Shown: piece by piece, positions 28,023-28,892 of the stretch
How the letters are laid out: each line of letters begins with the position of its first letter
Numbering within the stretch: position 1 is the first letter of the stretch
DNA from: Brachionus rotundiformis
Taxonomy: Eukaryota > Rotifera > Eurotatoria > Ploima > Brachionidae
Direction: 5' to 3'
Length of the DNA stretch: 28,892 nucleotides
Assembly (NCBI GenBank): GCA_016802295.1
Contig: JAESIW010000020.1
Span: 5,211,303 to 5,240,194, forward strand
Notes under the pieces: model-generated
The model's input: the letters and a program-made list of their open reading frames with translations, nothing else
What the model was told of the DNA's origin: nothing
The model's database searches: none
Program-made: the position numbers and the translations under genes

Positions 28023-28892
28023 GAAAGCAAATAAGACCTTAAATTGTATGCGGATTTTATTTCAGCTTATAAAAAGGAAAGACTTTGTTTGAAAATTTTG
28101 TACTTGAAAATAATGTTTTCTTAAGTTTTTCTTTATATTAATGTCCAATGGCGAGAAAAAATTTGGCAAAATTTTCGTCTAAATTGATAATTCAAAATTA
28201 AAAAACACGAGCTTGGCTATTTAGCTTTATCAACCAATATCTTATCGGTTTGATCTCTATCTTCATTTGTCTCATAAATTACCTAATTGTCGCCTATTGT
28301 CATTTTTAACAAGATAAGATTTTAGATACGATACCAACATTATACAAGACTTTAAACACTATTAATTGTTTTTCATCAAATAAAATTATTAATCCAAATT
28401 AAATCTTTATTTGACCAATTTATCTCCAAAACCATGTTCAATTATTTTTGAAATTTCCTTTTCCGATAAAACATAATCAGATATTTTTTATTATTTTTCA
28501 CAAAGTTTTTTTTAGGCTACAATCTGATTTTTAAATTTTATCTAAAGCTCGGAAATTAAATAAAACTGAAAAATAGTCAAGTATATAGAACAACGAATTT
28601 TTTATATATAATCAACAAGTAAAATAAAAGATGGCTAAAATTTCTTGGTTGTTGTTAGCACTGAATTAAACCTTTGGAAAAAATTGATATTTTATGAACT
28701 TTTGGAACAAAATACCTCAACAATAGCTATAAGCCCTGGAAAACAATAAAATCTTGTTTATAATTAAATTCAAAGAGTATCGGACTGATTGACAGAAAAT
28801 TTTTATAAAAATAATTCTTTTATAAATTTCTATAGATGTCTGCTCTAACAGCTTGATCAAATTTCTTATCAAAAAATTGACTTGTTTGCCTC

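Larger units (their letters stand above)
24774..28892. other. Non-coding desert, part 4
   Basis: No gene supported on either strand up to the end of the window. Notable structures are listed separately: the inverted repeat at 26235-26262, the palindrome at 26450-26467, a TG-rich simple repeat at 27666-27689 and an AT dinucleotide run at about 28005-28022. Confidence 0.45.

Overview
The window looks like nuclear DNA of an invertebrate animal. It is very AT-rich (about three quarters A+T by eye). Introns are mostly 50-70 bp with GT..AG ends. It also carries tRNA-derived SINEs, a non-LTR reverse transcriptase fragment, and a receptor built from typical metazoan extracellular domains. This composition and intron size fit a monogonont rotifer such as Brachionus, but the assignment is inference. 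Nothing bacterial (operons, Shine-Dalgarno sites, CRISPR) is visible.

Region 1 (about 1.7-9.3 kb, + strand) holds two tandem paralogous genes of an unrecognised, mostly helical protein family. Only their large last exons are long ORFs (to 4615 and 9252). Reading the splice sites adds small upstream exons to both: exons 1689-1838, 1908-2012, 3295-3465 and 3518-4615 (about 507 aa), and exons 6532-6609, 6664-6771, 6822-6908, 7673-7724, 8091-8161 and 8212-9252 (about 478 aa). Three intron positions, all phase 0, are shared. Exon 2 ends in the same motif in both (LC[QP]WSxK), exon 3 starts with Ile-Ile in both, and the last exons start in alignable register. Intron 2 of the first copy is 1282 bp, against 50 bp in the second, and it contains a degenerate reverse transcriptase fragment and a tRNA-derived SINE. 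The second copy has two extra introns of its own.

Region 2 (9.3-12.3 kb) is intergenic, with one coding-looking 57-codon ORF at 11346-11519 and possible decayed mobile DNA.

Region 3 (12.3-14.8 kb, - strand) holds one intronless gene for a single-pass membrane protein. Its layout is signal peptide, SUEL/rhamnose-type lectin domain, CUB, C-type lectin domain, Ser/Thr-rich stalk, transmembrane helix and a roughly 265-residue tail with tyrosine motifs. A perfect 20-bp palindrome centred on an E-box lies about 260 bp upstream of its start codon.

Region 4 (14.8-28.9 kb) is a gene desert. It contains one SINE head (about 19.0-19.15 kb), several perfect palindromes or hairpins, simple repeats, and one weak spliced-exon candidate on the - strand near 24.7 kb. 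No complete gene can be supported there. The two tandem genes and the receptor show no visible functional link beyond proximity.
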